Under the pieces are notes generated by a model. It was not told the origin of the DNA. It ran no database searches and worked only from the letters and a program-made list of their open reading frames with translations. The position numbers and the translations under genes are program-made. Below, piece by piece: positions 24,978 to 33,767 of a stretch of DNA of 64,000 nt. The stretch's first letter is position 1, and each line of letters begins with the position of its first letter. The DNA is from Streptomyces neyagawaensis. GTDB lineage: Bacteria; Actinomycetota; Actinomycetes; Streptomycetales; Streptomycetaceae. The stretch lies in NCBI RefSeq assembly GCF_023516595.1, contig NZ_JAMGBG010000097.1, forward strand, positions 1-64,000, written 5' to 3'.

Positions 24978-25822
24978 CCACCGCCACGACGGCCCGCGCG
25001 GCCACGTACGGGGAACTCATGGAGCGGGCCAGGGCCGGAGAGCTCGGTCCCGACCCGAGAACCCTGCGGATCGCGGTGGCCTTCGCGACCCGGCAGGCCG
25101 TACGACACGACGGGCGCGGCACCGGCTACCGCAACGAGGTGCTCAGCCTGCGGCTCGCCGGTGCCGTCGGCTCCTGCGCGGTCGAGCCGGGCGCCCTGCC
25201 CGACGCGGCGATCGACGACTGCGTGGGCGCCGACGTGGCCCGGCTGCTGGACCATCCGCTGGCGCCGGTGCGGGTGGCGGCGCTCGACGCCTATCTGATG
25301 CACATCACCCCGCACACCCCCGGGAACGGGGCGCGTCCGTTCCCCCTGCCGGCCGGCACTTCCCTGGAGAAGTCCCGGGCGCGGGCGGACGCGGTCGTCG
25401 ACCTGCTCGACCTGCCGGCGGGCTCGACGGTCCTCGTCGTCGGGGTCGTCAACTCCCTCCTGGAGGCGTTGCGTGCCCGTGCGCTCCGGTACGTGCCGTG
25501 CGATCTCAAGGGCGGTGTGACGGAGTGGGGCGACGAGGTCGTCACCGACGCGCTCGACGCGGCCGGCGGCTGTGACGCGCTGCTCGTCTCCGGGATGACG
25601 CTCGGCAACGACACGTTCGAACCGCTGCGGCGCCACGCCCTTCGGCACAGCAGCCAGCTCGTGATGTTCGCGCAGACCGGCAGTGCGGTACTGCCCCGCT
25701 TCCTCGGGCACGGGGTGAGCGCCGTGTGCGCCGAGCCGTACCCGTTCTTCTGGCTGGACGCGGGCCCCGGTGTCCTGCACCGCTACCGCCTGGAGTGTCC
25801 TGGCCCAGGAGGTGGCCGGTGA
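24974..25822 (+). CDS. DUF364/DUF4213-type Rossmann-like protein (putative metal-chelation family)
   Basis: This soluble protein of about 282 residues resembles the DUF4213-DUF364 family, which Pfam describes as putative heavy-metal chelation. The C-terminal Rossmann-like part shows STVLVVGVVNSLLEAL, then CDALLVSGMTLGNDTFEPLRR and a late VMFAQTGSAVLPRF segment, which fits DUF364. The N-terminal part contains GTGYRNEVLSL and a YLMHITPHTP segment. GTG 24974 overlaps the ATP-grasp stop (GTGA). The family function is not established. In this operon it could handle the metal, or act on the product of the ligase. Confidence 0.72.
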   Translation: MTTATTARAATYGELMERARAGELGPDPRTLRIAVAFATRQAVRHDGRGTGYRNEVLSLRLAGAVGSCAVEPGALPDAAIDDCVGADVARLLDHPLAPVRVAALDAYLMHITPHTPGNGARPFPLPAGTSLEKSRARADAVVDLLDLPAGSTVLVVGVVNSLLEALRARALRYVPCDLKGGVTEWGDEVVTDALDAAGGCDALLVSGMTLGNDTFEPLRRHALRHSSQLVMFAQTGSAVLPRFLGHGVSAVCAEPYPFFWLDAGPGVLHRYRLECPGPGGGR

Positions 25823-27105
25823 CCTCGCCGACCGTTCTGCGTTCCGTCGCCCGGCCGGAACTGCTGTCGCTCGTCGGACGTACACCGCTGGCGCGGATCA
25901 CCGCCGACCTGCCCGGCCCGCAGCCCGGTTTCTGGGCCAAGCTCGAAGGGCTCTCGGCGGGCGGCATGAAGGCGCGGGCCGCCGTGTCCATGCTGCTGGG
26001 GGCCCGCGAGCGCGGTGAGCTGCGCCCCGGCGCCCCGGTCGTGGAGTCCACGTCCGGCACCCTGGGCATCGGACTGGCCTTCGCCGGTCAGGCCCTCGGG
26101 CATCCGGTGGTGCTGGTCGGCGACAGCGAACTGGAGCCGTCCATGCGGCAGTTGCTGCGCTCCCACGGCGTACGGCTGGAGCTGGTCGACCGGCCCGCGC
26201 CGCACGGCGGCTGGCAGGCGGCCCGGCTCGCCCGGCTGCGGGAACTGCTCGCCGTGCTGCCCGACGCGTACTGGCCCGACCAGTACAACAACCCCGACAA
26301 CAAGGCCGGTTACGCCTCCCTCGCGGCCGAACTCGCCACGCAGCTCGACCATGTGGACATCCTGGTGTGCAGTGTCGGCACCGGCGGGCACAGCGCGGGC
26401 ATCATCGGCCCGTTGCGGCGGCACTGGCCCGCGCTCGGTCTGATCGGCGTCGACTCCACCGGCTCCACGATCTTCGGGCAGCCGGCCCGGCCGCGGTTGA
26501 TGCGCGGGCTGGGCAGCAGCATCCATCCGCGCAACGTCGCCTACGAGGCGTTCGACGAGGTCCACTGGGTGGGTCCGGCGGAGGCCGTGGACAGCTGCCG
26601 GCGGCTCGCCCGCGGGAGCTTCGTCAGCGGCGGCTGGAGCACCGGGGCGGTCGCGCTCGTCGCCGCGTGGGCGGCCCGTGTCCATCCGGGCGCCGTCGTC
26701 GCGACCGTCTTCCCCGACGGGCCGCACCGCTACCTCGGCAGCGTCTACGACGACGACTTCGCCGCCGCCCACGGCATCGACCGGACCACGGCGGCCGTAC
26801 GGCCCGTGGAGATCCCGCATCCCGGCGCGACGGAGGCCGTCGGCTGGGTCCGCTGCCGCAGGGTCAGCGACCCCCTGGCCGCACCAGCCGTCCCGCCCGA
26901 ACCCGCCCCTGCCCCGTCCCCCTCTCGCGTGCCCGCCCCTGCCCCGTCTCCCCCTCGCGAGACCGCGCCTGTCACGTCCCCCTCTCGCGAGCCCGCTCCC
27001 GCCTCCACCGCCGCCGCAGCCGAATCGGCCGAGGCCCCTGCCGTCCCGGCGGGCGGCCGGCGCCGGAACGTCTCCGCCCCGCCCGTACCGGAAGAGAGTC
27101 TGTGA
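25819..27105 (+). CDS. Cysteine synthase-like PLP enzyme with divergent active site and repeat tail
   Basis: This fold-type II PLP enzyme (428 residues) is related to cysteine synthase and SbnA-type beta-replacement enzymes. Probable Schiff-base Lys is in GGMKARAA. The substrate loop, TSGNTG in CysK, reads STSGTLGIG. The phosphate loop GTGGT reads GTGGHSAG. These changes argue against ordinary cysteine synthesis and for a specialised beta-substitution or elimination. Residues 362-391 are three 10-residue repeats (PAPAPSPSRV type), and the Pro/Ala tail continues to the end. AGGAGG lies 6 bp before GTG 25819, which overlaps the previous stop. Confidence 0.88.
   Translation: MTSPTVLRSVARPELLSLVGRTPLARITADLPGPQPGFWAKLEGLSAGGMKARAAVSMLLGARERGELRPGAPVVESTSGTLGIGLAFAGQALGHPVVLVGDSELEPSMRQLLRSHGVRLELVDRPAPHGGWQAARLARLRELLAVLPDAYWPDQYNNPDNKAGYASLAAELATQLDHVDILVCSVGTGGHSAGIIGPLRRHWPALGLIGVDSTGSTIFGQPARPRLMRGLGSSIHPRNVAYEAFDEVHWVGPAEAVDSCRRLARGSFVSGGWSTGAVALVAAWAARVHPGAVVATVFPDGPHRYLGSVYDDDFAAAHGIDRTTAAVRPVEIPHPGATEAVGWVRCRRVSDPLAAPAVPPEPAPAPSPSRVPAPAPSPPRETAPVTSPSREPAPASTAAAAESAEAPAVPAGGRRRNVSAPPVPEESL
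26902..26991 (+). repeat. 30-bp tandem repeat inside the PLP gene
   Basis: Three in-frame 30-bp units encode PAPAPSPSRV, PAPAPSPPRE and TAPVTSPSRE, and a partial fourth follows. They extend the protein beyond the catalytic fold as a flexible tail. The length suggests slippage or unequal recombination that kept frame. Confidence 0.85.
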
Positions 27106-28166
27106 AGGTCACCCAGCGCACCGTACGGCTCGATCTCGCCGAGCCGTTGCGCATCTCCCGCTCCACGATGGCCGCCCGCGAGGCGGTGTGGCTGACCGTC
27201 GAACACGACGGGCTGCACGGCCACGGCGAGGCCGTCACCAGCGTGTACTACGGCCTCGACGCCAACACCGTCGGGCGGCTGTTCACAGCGGTCGCCACCG
27301 AGCTGGAGCGCCTCCCCGATCCGGAGAGCGCGCTCCACGCGCTGACCGACGGTGAGCCGGCGGGCTCGGACACTCCGCCGGCCGTCACCGCGGCCGTGGA
27401 CGCCGCACTGCTCGACCTCGTCGGGAAGCGGGCGGGCAGCCCCGTACACCGGCTGCTCGGCGCGCCGGCCGCCCCGGTGGCGGCCACCGCCCGGACCATC
27501 GGGATCACCGCGCCGGCGCGGGCCGCCGCCGAGGCCCGCCGACTCGCCGCGAACGGCTTCCAGGTCGTCAAGATCAAGGCCGGCGCGCCCGATCCTGAGG
27601 ACGACCTCGCGCGTGTGCGGGCCGTGCGGGACGCGGCGCCCGGCGTGCGGCTGCTCCTCGACCCCAACGGCGCCTGGACGGCGGCCCGCGCGGACGCCCT
27701 GCTGCCGCGCTTCGCGGAACTGGGCGTCGAGGCCGTCGAGCAGCCCCTCGTCCCGGGCGACCCGGAGGCGCTGGCCGCCCTCGCCGAGCGCTCGCCGCTG
27801 CCGGTGATCGCCGACGAGGACGCCGTGAGCGCCGAGGACGTACGGCGGCTCGCCGGGCGCGTCCACGGGGTGAACGTCAAGCTCGCCAAGTGCGGCGGCG
27901 TCCACGCGGCCCTGGGGATCGCCGCCGCGATCGAGGGCAGCGGCACCGACCTCATGCTCGGCTGCCTCACCGCCAGCAGCCTCGGCCTCGCCCCGGCAGT
28001 CCACCTCGCCGACCGGGCCCGCTGGGCCGACCTCGACGGACATCTCCTCCTCGCCCATGACCCGTGGACCGGCATCGGCGGCCACGACGGGGTCGTCCGG
28101 GCAAGCGACCTTCCAGGACTGGGAGTTCGGCTCAGGAAGGAGGTGCATGGTGCGGACGTGGCATGA
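27102..28166 (+). CDS. Enolase-superfamily enzyme (MLE/dipeptide-epimerase-like)
   Basis: This enolase-superfamily member of about 354 residues belongs to the muconate-lactonising/dipeptide epimerase subgroup. The catalytic KxK is in FQVVKIKAG. Metal ligands are Asp in RLLLDPNGAW, Glu in AVEQPLV and Asp in VIADEDAV, and the second catalytic Lys is in VNVKLAKCGG. These enzymes abstract a proton next to a carboxylate. Epimerisation of an amino-acid residue, a cycloisomerisation or a dehydration are all possible. Next to an ATP-grasp ligase, epimerisation of a peptide-like product is attractive but unproven. GTG 27102 overlaps the previous stop. Confidence 0.88.
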   Translation: MKVTQRTVRLDLAEPLRISRSTMAAREAVWLTVEHDGLHGHGEAVTSVYYGLDANTVGRLFTAVATELERLPDPESALHALTDGEPAGSDTPPAVTAAVDAALLDLVGKRAGSPVHRLLGAPAAPVAATARTIGITAPARAAAEARRLAANGFQVVKIKAGAPDPEDDLARVRAVRDAAPGVRLLLDPNGAWTAARADALLPRFAELGVEAVEQPLVPGDPEALAALAERSPLPVIADEDAVSAEDVRRLAGRVHGVNVKLAKCGGVHAALGIAAAIEGSGTDLMLGCLTASSLGLAPAVHLADRARWADLDGHLLLAHDPWTGIGGHDGVVRASDLPGLGVRLRKEVHGADVA

Positions 28167-29412
28167 GATACGCCGTTTCCCGTTCGCCGTGCGCCTGCTG
28201 CTGGTCAACCAGCTCGGCGTCAACATCGGCTTCTACCTCCTGATCCCCTACCTGGCCACCCATCTCACCGAGAACCTGGGCATGTCGGCGGCTCTCGTCG
28301 GTGTGGTCCTCGGGGTGCGCAACCTCAGCCAGCAGGGCCTGTTCATCATCGGCGGCTCCGCCTCCGACCGGCTCGGGGCACGGGGCGTCATCATCGCCGG
28401 GTGCGCGCTGCGGACCGTCGGGTTCGGGCTGTTCGCGCTCGGTGACGGACTGGCCGTGCTGCTGGCGGCGTCCGTGCTGAGCGGGCTCGCCGGGGCGCTG
28501 TTCAACCCTGCGGTGCGGGCCTACCTCGCGCAGGAGGCCGGGGAGCGCAGAGCGGAGGCGTTCGCGCTGTTCAACGTGTTCGCGACGACGGGTGCCCTGA
28601 TCGGGCCGCTGCTGGGCAGCGCGCTGCTGCTGGTGGACTTCCGCACGTCCGCGCTGACCGCCGCCGGGATCTTCGCCGTGCTCACCGTGGCGCAGGCCCT
28701 CGTCCTGCCCGCCCGCAGGGTGGAGGCGAGCGGGGGCGGTGTCCTCGGGGACTGGCGTGAGGTGCTAGGCAACCGGGCCTTCCTCGCGTTCGCGCTCGCC
28801 ATGGTCGGCATGTTCACCCTGGAGAACCAGCTGTATCTGCTGTTGCCCGCCGGGGCACGCGAGGCCACCGGCTGGGACGGCGCGGCCGGTCTCGTCTTCC
28901 TCGTCGGCACCCTCGCCAACCTGGCGCTCCAGCTCAGGATCACCACGGCCCTCAAGTCGAGGGGGAACAGGGGGCGTTGGATCGCGACCGGGCTCGCCGT
29001 GATGGGGCTGGCGTTCGTGTCGCCCGCGCTGGGGGCGGGGGTCGGCCCGGGCGGGTGGTTCGACGCCGTGCCCGTGCTGCTGGGGGCGCTGCTGCTGTAC
29101 CTCGGGATCATGGTGGCCTCCCCGTTCGTGATGGAGCTGATCCCCCGCTTCGGCCGCCCGGAGCTGACCGGCACCTACTTCGGTATCTTCTACGTCGTCT
29201 CCGGTGTGGCCGCGGCCGTCGGCAACGCCGTCGTCGGCTGGACCATGGACGCCGGGCAGAGCACCGGTCACGGCTGGCTGCCCTGGCTGTGCTGCGCCGT
29301 GTTCGGACTGGTCTCGGCGACCGGGATCGCCTGGCTGCACCGACTGGGCGCGCTGCCCGCCACCCCGGCTCCCGTCTCCCCCACCCCGGCCGGCGAGCGG
29401 AGCAGCGCGTGA
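28147..29412 (+). CDS. MFS transporter, probable exporter of the operon product
   Basis: This 12-TM major facilitator protein of about 421 residues reads IGFYLLIPYLATHL in TM1, GVVLGVRNLSQQGLFIIGGSASDRLGARGV (motif A-like), and ALFNPAVRAYLAQEAG after it. The family resembles drug-efflux DHA1-type carriers. AGGAGG at 28138-28143 precedes the start. ATG 28147 is used here, while GTG 28150 has better spacing. The gene overlaps the end of the enolase gene by 20 bp. In a make-export-reimport scheme it would release the metabolite. Confidence 0.9.
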   Translation: MVRTWHEIRRFPFAVRLLLVNQLGVNIGFYLLIPYLATHLTENLGMSAALVGVVLGVRNLSQQGLFIIGGSASDRLGARGVIIAGCALRTVGFGLFALGDGLAVLLAASVLSGLAGALFNPAVRAYLAQEAGERRAEAFALFNVFATTGALIGPLLGSALLLVDFRTSALTAAGIFAVLTVAQALVLPARRVEASGGGVLGDWREVLGNRAFLAFALAMVGMFTLENQLYLLLPAGAREATGWDGAAGLVFLVGTLANLALQLRITTALKSRGNRGRWIATGLAVMGLAFVSPALGAGVGPGGWFDAVPVLLGALLLYLGIMVASPFVMELIPRFGRPELTGTYFGIFYVVSGVAAAVGNAVVGWTMDAGQSTGHGWLPWLCCAVFGLVSATGIAWLHRLGALPATPAPVSPTPAGERSSA

Positions 29413-30236
29413 CCGCGTCGCGGGAGCAGAAGACCGTCGGCCGGGCGGCGACCCGGAATCTGCTCACCGACAACCCCGAGCTGTACGAGGCCCGTTTCCC
29501 CGACCCCGAGCGGCTCGCGGGGCGCTGGGCGGAGGACTGTCTGCGCCGTCACGGCGCGGGCGCGCGGGTGCTGGACATGGGCTGCGGCACCGGCCGCGAC
29601 GCCGCCCGTCTGCACGACGCCGGCCGTACCGTGACCGGCGCCGACCTCTCCGGGGCGATGCTGGCCCACGCCCGCGTCCACCATCCGGGACCGGCGTACG
29701 TCCGGGCCGACCTGCACGGCTTCGACCTGGGGCGGGCCGTCTTCGACGCCGTCGTGTGCCTGGACAGCTCCCTGCTGTACTGCCACACCGGCGACCAGCT
29801 CGACGGCTTCCTCGCCTCCTGCCGCCACGCGCTCGTCCCCGGCGGGCTGCTGGTAGCGGAGATGCGCAACGGCGCCTACTTCCTGGGCCGCACCGATCTG
29901 CTCGACACCCCGACCGTCGACGGCTTCACCTGGCGGGGCACCGCCTACCGGTCCACCACCACCCTCACCGTGGACCGCACCGCCCAGCTCCTGCGCCGGG
30001 TCCGGGTGTGGACCTCCGACGACGGCGCGCCGCCCCTCGAACAGCGCTCCGCCTGGCGGTTGTTGTTCCCACTGGAACTGCGCCACGTCCTGGCCGCGCA
30101 CGGCTTCGAGGTGCTCGAACTGCACGACGGGCCGGGCCCTCGCACCGAACCGCCTTGGCGAGAGGGCCAGTTGCCCGGCAGTACGACGGACGCCGACCGG
30201 CTGCACCTCGTCGCACGGCTCACCGCTCCCCGCTGA
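29409..30236 (+). CDS. Class I SAM-dependent methyltransferase
   Basis: This 275-residue methyltransferase has a clear SAM-binding motif, ARVLDMGCGTGRDAARL, an acidic loop VTGADLSGAML, and the post-motif region FDAVVCLDSSLLYC. The rest fits small-molecule O- or N-methyltransferases rather than RNA or protein methylases. GTG 29409 overlaps the MFS stop. It presumably tailors the operon product. The 3' end of the gene is part of a 33-bp tandem duplication that continues into the following gap. Confidence 0.88.
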   Translation: MTASREQKTVGRAATRNLLTDNPELYEARFPDPERLAGRWAEDCLRRHGAGARVLDMGCGTGRDAARLHDAGRTVTGADLSGAMLAHARVHHPGPAYVRADLHGFDLGRAVFDAVVCLDSSLLYCHTGDQLDGFLASCRHALVPGGLLVAEMRNGAYFLGRTDLLDTPTVDGFTWRGTAYRSTTTLTVDRTAQLLRRVRVWTSDDGAPPLEQRSAWRLLFPLELRHVLAAHGFEVLELHDGPGPRTEPPWREGQLPGSTTDADRLHLVARLTAPR

Positions 30237-30290
30237 AGACCACCCGCACGGCTCACCGCTCCCGGCTCAAGACCACCCGCACGACGCACC
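30212..30290 (+). repeat. 33-bp tandem repeat at the end of the methyltransferase gene
   Basis: One unit, beginning CGCACGGCTCACCGCTCC, spans 30212-30244 and includes the methyltransferase stop. A second, nearly identical copy is at 30245-30277, and a third begins at 30278. It fills much of the only sizeable gap (122 bp) within the Zur-box operon. Confidence 0.82.
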
Positions 30291-30358
30291 TCCCCCCACT
30301 GACCTTCGTCGCGCGCCTCCCCCCTCTCCCATCCACCACCACACCCCAAGGAACCTCC

Positions 30359-31948
30359 ATGCACGACGAACGTTTCCCCGGCCTGCGCCGCCGCGGTTTC
30401 CTCACCGCGACCGGTGCCGCCACACTCGGCGCGCTCGCCCTGACGGCGTGCGGCGGGAGCGGTACCGACTCCGAGGCGGGCGGCGGCGACGGCGGTACGC
30501 CGAAGCGCGGCGGACGGCTGCGTGCCGCGTTCGCGGGCGGCGGCGCCAGCGAGACCCTGGACCCGCACCTGGCGAACCTCTTCGCGGACGTCGCCCGCGC
30601 CAAGGCTCTGTTCGACAAGCTCGCCGACTACGGCGCCGACCTGTCCGCGCAGCCGCGCCTCGCCACCAAGTGGGAGGCCAACAGGACGATGGACCGCTGG
30701 CAGGTCACGCTGCGCGAGGCCACCTTCCACGACGGCAGGCCGGTGACCGCGAAGGACGTGCTCTACAGCTACCGCCGTATCGCCGACCCGGAGAAGGCGT
30801 ACCGCGCCAAGGCGTCCCTGGAGCCCATCGACCTCGACGCGAGCCGGGCCACCGGCGAGCGGGGCATCGAGTTCGTGCTGAAGCGGCCGACCGCCGAGTT
30901 CCCCAATGTGCTGGCCGCGTTCGGCGCGTACATCGTGCCCGAGAACGCGGGTCGGAAGGCAGGCGACTTCGACAGGAAGCCCATCGGCTCCGGCCCCTTC
31001 CGCTTCGTGTCCTTCACACCCGGCCGGTCCGCCGTCCTGCGCCGCTACGACGCCTACTGGGAGGGCGCCCCGCACCTCGACGAGTTGGAGTTCGTCGTCG
31101 CCAACGAGGAGTCCGCCCGGGTCAACGCGCTCCTCGGCGGGCAGGTCGAGTACGCCCACGAGCTGAACCCCACCACCGCGCGCGCCCACGAGGGCAAGGG
31201 GCAGATCGAGATCGTCCGGCTCCGCAACAGCGCCATGCAGGGGTTCTGCATGAAGACCGACCGGGCGCCCTTCGACGACAGACGGGTCCGTGAGGCGTTC
31301 TTCCTGATCGCCGACCGGAAGGAACTCGTCGACGGCGCCCTGTCGGGGGCGGGTGTCGTCGGCAACGACCTCTTCGGCAAGGGCTACGAGTACTACGCGG
31401 CCGACCTCCCGCAGCGCGAGCAGGACCTGGACCGCGCCAAGTCCCTGCTGAAGCAGGCCGGCGCCGAGAAGCTGAAGGTCCGGCTGGACACCTCGGCCGT
31501 CGCCGCCGGGTTCACCGAGGCGGCCGGCATCTTCCGCGACCAGGCCGCGAAGGCCGGTGTCACCGTCGAGGTGAGGATGGGCAGCAAGGACTCGTACTGG
31601 AGCGACATCCTCGACTCCGGCACCCTCGCCTGCTACCGCTCCGGCGCCATGCCCATCGAGGCGCACATCTCGCAGCGGCTGCTGACCGGCTCCACCACCA
31701 ACGCCACCCAGTGGCGGCACAAGGACTTCGACGCGCTGTACCGGCAGGCCCAGTCCACCCGTGACCGGGCCGAGCGGGCCGCCGTCTACCAGCGAATGCA
31801 ACGCCGTCTGTACGCGGAGGGCGGGTTCCTCATCTGGGGGTTCGCCGACTGGATCCTCGGCACCGCCAAGAACGTGAAGGGAGTGGAGACCGGGGCCCCC
31901 GCCAACACGCTCGACTGGGCGCGCTTCGACAAGGTGTGGCTCGCGTGA
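30359..31948 (+). CDS. ABC importer substrate-binding lipoprotein (SBP family 5, Opp/Nik/Dpp type)
   Basis: This solute-binding lipoprotein of about 529 residues is in the peptide/nickel class. The N-terminus has RRRGFL followed by a hydrophobic run and a lipobox, LTAC with Cys31, so it may use Tat and is then lipid-anchored. Family features are ETLDPHLANLFADV near the start, a TFHDGRPVTAKDVLYSYRRI block and PIGSGPFRF. It should capture a small charged or peptide-like ligand and deliver it to the two permeases that follow with GTGA overlaps. In this operon the ligand could be a metal chelate. Confidence 0.93.
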   Translation: MHDERFPGLRRRGFLTATGAATLGALALTACGGSGTDSEAGGGDGGTPKRGGRLRAAFAGGGASETLDPHLANLFADVARAKALFDKLADYGADLSAQPRLATKWEANRTMDRWQVTLREATFHDGRPVTAKDVLYSYRRIADPEKAYRAKASLEPIDLDASRATGERGIEFVLKRPTAEFPNVLAAFGAYIVPENAGRKAGDFDRKPIGSGPFRFVSFTPGRSAVLRRYDAYWEGAPHLDELEFVVANEESARVNALLGGQVEYAHELNPTTARAHEGKGQIEIVRLRNSAMQGFCMKTDRAPFDDRRVREAFFLIADRKELVDGALSGAGVVGNDLFGKGYEYYAADLPQREQDLDRAKSLLKQAGAEKLKVRLDTSAVAAGFTEAAGIFRDQAAKAGVTVEVRMGSKDSYWSDILDSGTLACYRSGAMPIEAHISQRLLTGSTTNATQWRHKDFDALYRQAQSTRDRAERAAVYQRMQRRLYAEGGFLIWGFADWILGTAKNVKGVETGAPANTLDWARFDKVWLA

Positions 31949-32904
31949 GCGGAAGCGGACTGCGCTCCTTCGTCGCCCGGCGGCTGCTCCTCGGCGCCGC
32001 GCAGACCGTGGCCGTGGTGCTGCTGGTCTTCGCGCTCACCGAGGCGCTGCCGGGCGACGCGGCCATCGCCCTGGCCGGGGACCAGCCCGACCCGGAACGC
32101 GTCGCCGCCATCCGGGAGGCCCTGCTCCTGGACCGGCCCGTGCTGGAACGGCTCGGGGACTGGGCGGCCGGACTGGCGCACGGCGACTTCGGAACCTCCC
32201 TGGCATCCGGCCGCCCGGTGAGCCGGTACATCGCCGACGGCTTCGGCCCGACGCTGCTGCTGGCCGCGCTCACCGTGGCGCTGCTCGTGCCGATCGGCTT
32301 CGGCCTCGGTGTGCTGGCCGCGCGGCACGAGGGCGGGCTCGTCGACCGTCTCGTCAGCGGGCTGACGCTCGCCGTGTACGCGGTGCCCGAGTTCGCCCTC
32401 GGGGTGCTGCTGGTGACGGTGTTCGCGCTGCGGCTGGGCTGGCTGCCGCCGACCGCCGTCGGCTACGGCACCGATCTCCTCGCCCATCCGGCCGCGCTCG
32501 TGCTGCCCGTGCTGGTGCTGCTCTCCCGGCCGGTGTGCTCCCTGGTCCGTCTGGTGCGCGCCGGCATGGTCGACGCCCTCGCCTCCCCGTACGCGGCCCA
32601 CGCCCGCCGGTACGGCGTACCGGGCGCCCGGGTCCGCTACGCCCACGCCCTGCCGAACGCGCTCGCCCCCGCCGCCCAGCAACTCGCCCGCACCGTCGAC
32701 TGGTTGCTGTGCGGTGTCATCGTCGTGGAGGCCCTTTTCGTGGTCCCCGGACTCGGCACCGTCCTCCTCAACGCCGTCGCCGAACGCGATGTGCCCGTGG
32801 TGCAGGGCCTCGCCGTGGTGTTCGGCGTGCTGACGGTCGTCCTCAATCTGGGCGCCGACGTGATCGCCCACCGGCTGGCCCCGCGCGCGGGGGTGGCCGC
32901 GTGA
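31945..32904 (+). CDS. ABC importer permease 1 (DppB/NikB type)
   Basis: This membrane permease of about 319 residues shows the DppB pattern: SFVARRLLLGAAQTVAVVLLVFALTEALPGD at the start, then an EAA-like cytoplasmic loop ending in ARRYGVPGARVRYAHALPNALAPAA, and EALFVVPGLGTVLLNAVAERD near the C-terminus. GTG 31945 overlaps the SBP stop and has AAGGTG upstream. It pairs with the next gene to form the channel. Confidence 0.92.
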   Translation: MSGSGLRSFVARRLLLGAAQTVAVVLLVFALTEALPGDAAIALAGDQPDPERVAAIREALLLDRPVLERLGDWAAGLAHGDFGTSLASGRPVSRYIADGFGPTLLLAALTVALLVPIGFGLGVLAARHEGGLVDRLVSGLTLAVYAVPEFALGVLLVTVFALRLGWLPPTAVGYGTDLLAHPAALVLPVLVLLSRPVCSLVRLVRAGMVDALASPYAAHARRYGVPGARVRYAHALPNALAPAAQQLARTVDWLLCGVIVVEALFVVPGLGTVLLNAVAERDVPVVQGLAVVFGVLTVVLNLGADVIAHRLAPRAGVAA

Positions 32905-33767
32905 CCACGGCCTCCCCCACGCCTCGTGCCACCGCCGGGCGGCGTACGGGCCGCTTCGCGCTCGGTGTCGCGATCATCGCCGTCCCCCTCCTCCTCGCCC
33001 TGCTGGGCCCGGTGTTCGCGGGTGAACCGGGCCCGCGCGCGGTGTCGTTCACGCTCGGCGGCGGGCACTGGCTGGGGACGGACTTCGTGGGCCGGGACGT
33101 ATGGCGGCAGGTGCTGCACGGCGGGCGGCCCGTCGTGCTGACCGCGCTCGGTGCCGGTGTGCTCGCCTATCTCGTCGCGCTGCCGGTCGGTCTGGCTGCC
33201 GCCCTGACGCATCGGCGGTGGCTGGAGGAGCTGCTGATGCGGCCCCTGGACGTGCTGATCGCCGTGCCGTCGCTGCTGCTGATCCTGCTGGTCGCGTCGG
33301 TGTTCACGCCGGGGGCCGTCGGGCTGGCCCTGCTGGTGGCGCTGGTCAATGTGCCGGACGCGGCACGGCTGGTCCGCGCCGCCGCCACCGAGGCCGCCGC
33401 CCGGCCGGTCGTGGAGGCGCTGCGGCTGCAGGGCGAGAGCTGGTGGCGCACCGCGTTCGGCTGCGTCGGCCGTGGCATCCTGCGCACCCTGGGCGCCGAC
33501 GCCGGGACCCGCCTCACCGGGGTGTTGTACCTGGTGGCCACGGCCGCGTTCCTCGGGGTGGGGGTGGAGCCCGACGCCGCGGACTGGGCGGTGATGGTCG
33601 ACCGGAACCGCACGGGGCTGTTCGTGCAGCCGTGGGCGGTCGTCGTGCCCGCGCTGCTGATCGTCGCGCTGACCACCGGCACCAACCTGCTGTTCGACGC
33701 CGCACTGGAGAGAACCGCACCGAGGACGCCCGGTGCGCGCCGGGGACGGAAGGAACGACGGCCGTGA
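32901..33767 (+). CDS. ABC importer permease 2 (DppC/NikC type)
   Basis: This second permease has about 288 residues. It carries the DppC signature HWLGTDFVGRDVWRQVLHGGR, then LMRPLDVLIAVPSLLLILLVAS, and the EAA loop around VEALRLQGESWWRTAFG. The C-terminus is basic (RRGRKERRP). GTG 32901 overlaps the stop of permease 1. Confidence 0.92.
   Translation: MTTASPTPRATAGRRTGRFALGVAIIAVPLLLALLGPVFAGEPGPRAVSFTLGGGHWLGTDFVGRDVWRQVLHGGRPVVLTALGAGVLAYLVALPVGLAAALTHRRWLEELLMRPLDVLIAVPSLLLILLVASVFTPGAVGLALLVALVNVPDAARLVRAAATEAAARPVVEALRLQGESWWRTAFGCVGRGILRTLGADAGTRLTGVLYLVATAAFLGVGVEPDAADWAVMVDRNRTGLFVQPWAVVVPALLIVALTTGTNLLFDAALERTAPRTPGARRGRKERRP

Noticed and set aside
31936..31944. GTG at 31936 as start of permease 1
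   Set aside because: GTG 31945 overlaps the SBP stop in the GTGA style used throughout the operon and is better spaced from AAGGTG.
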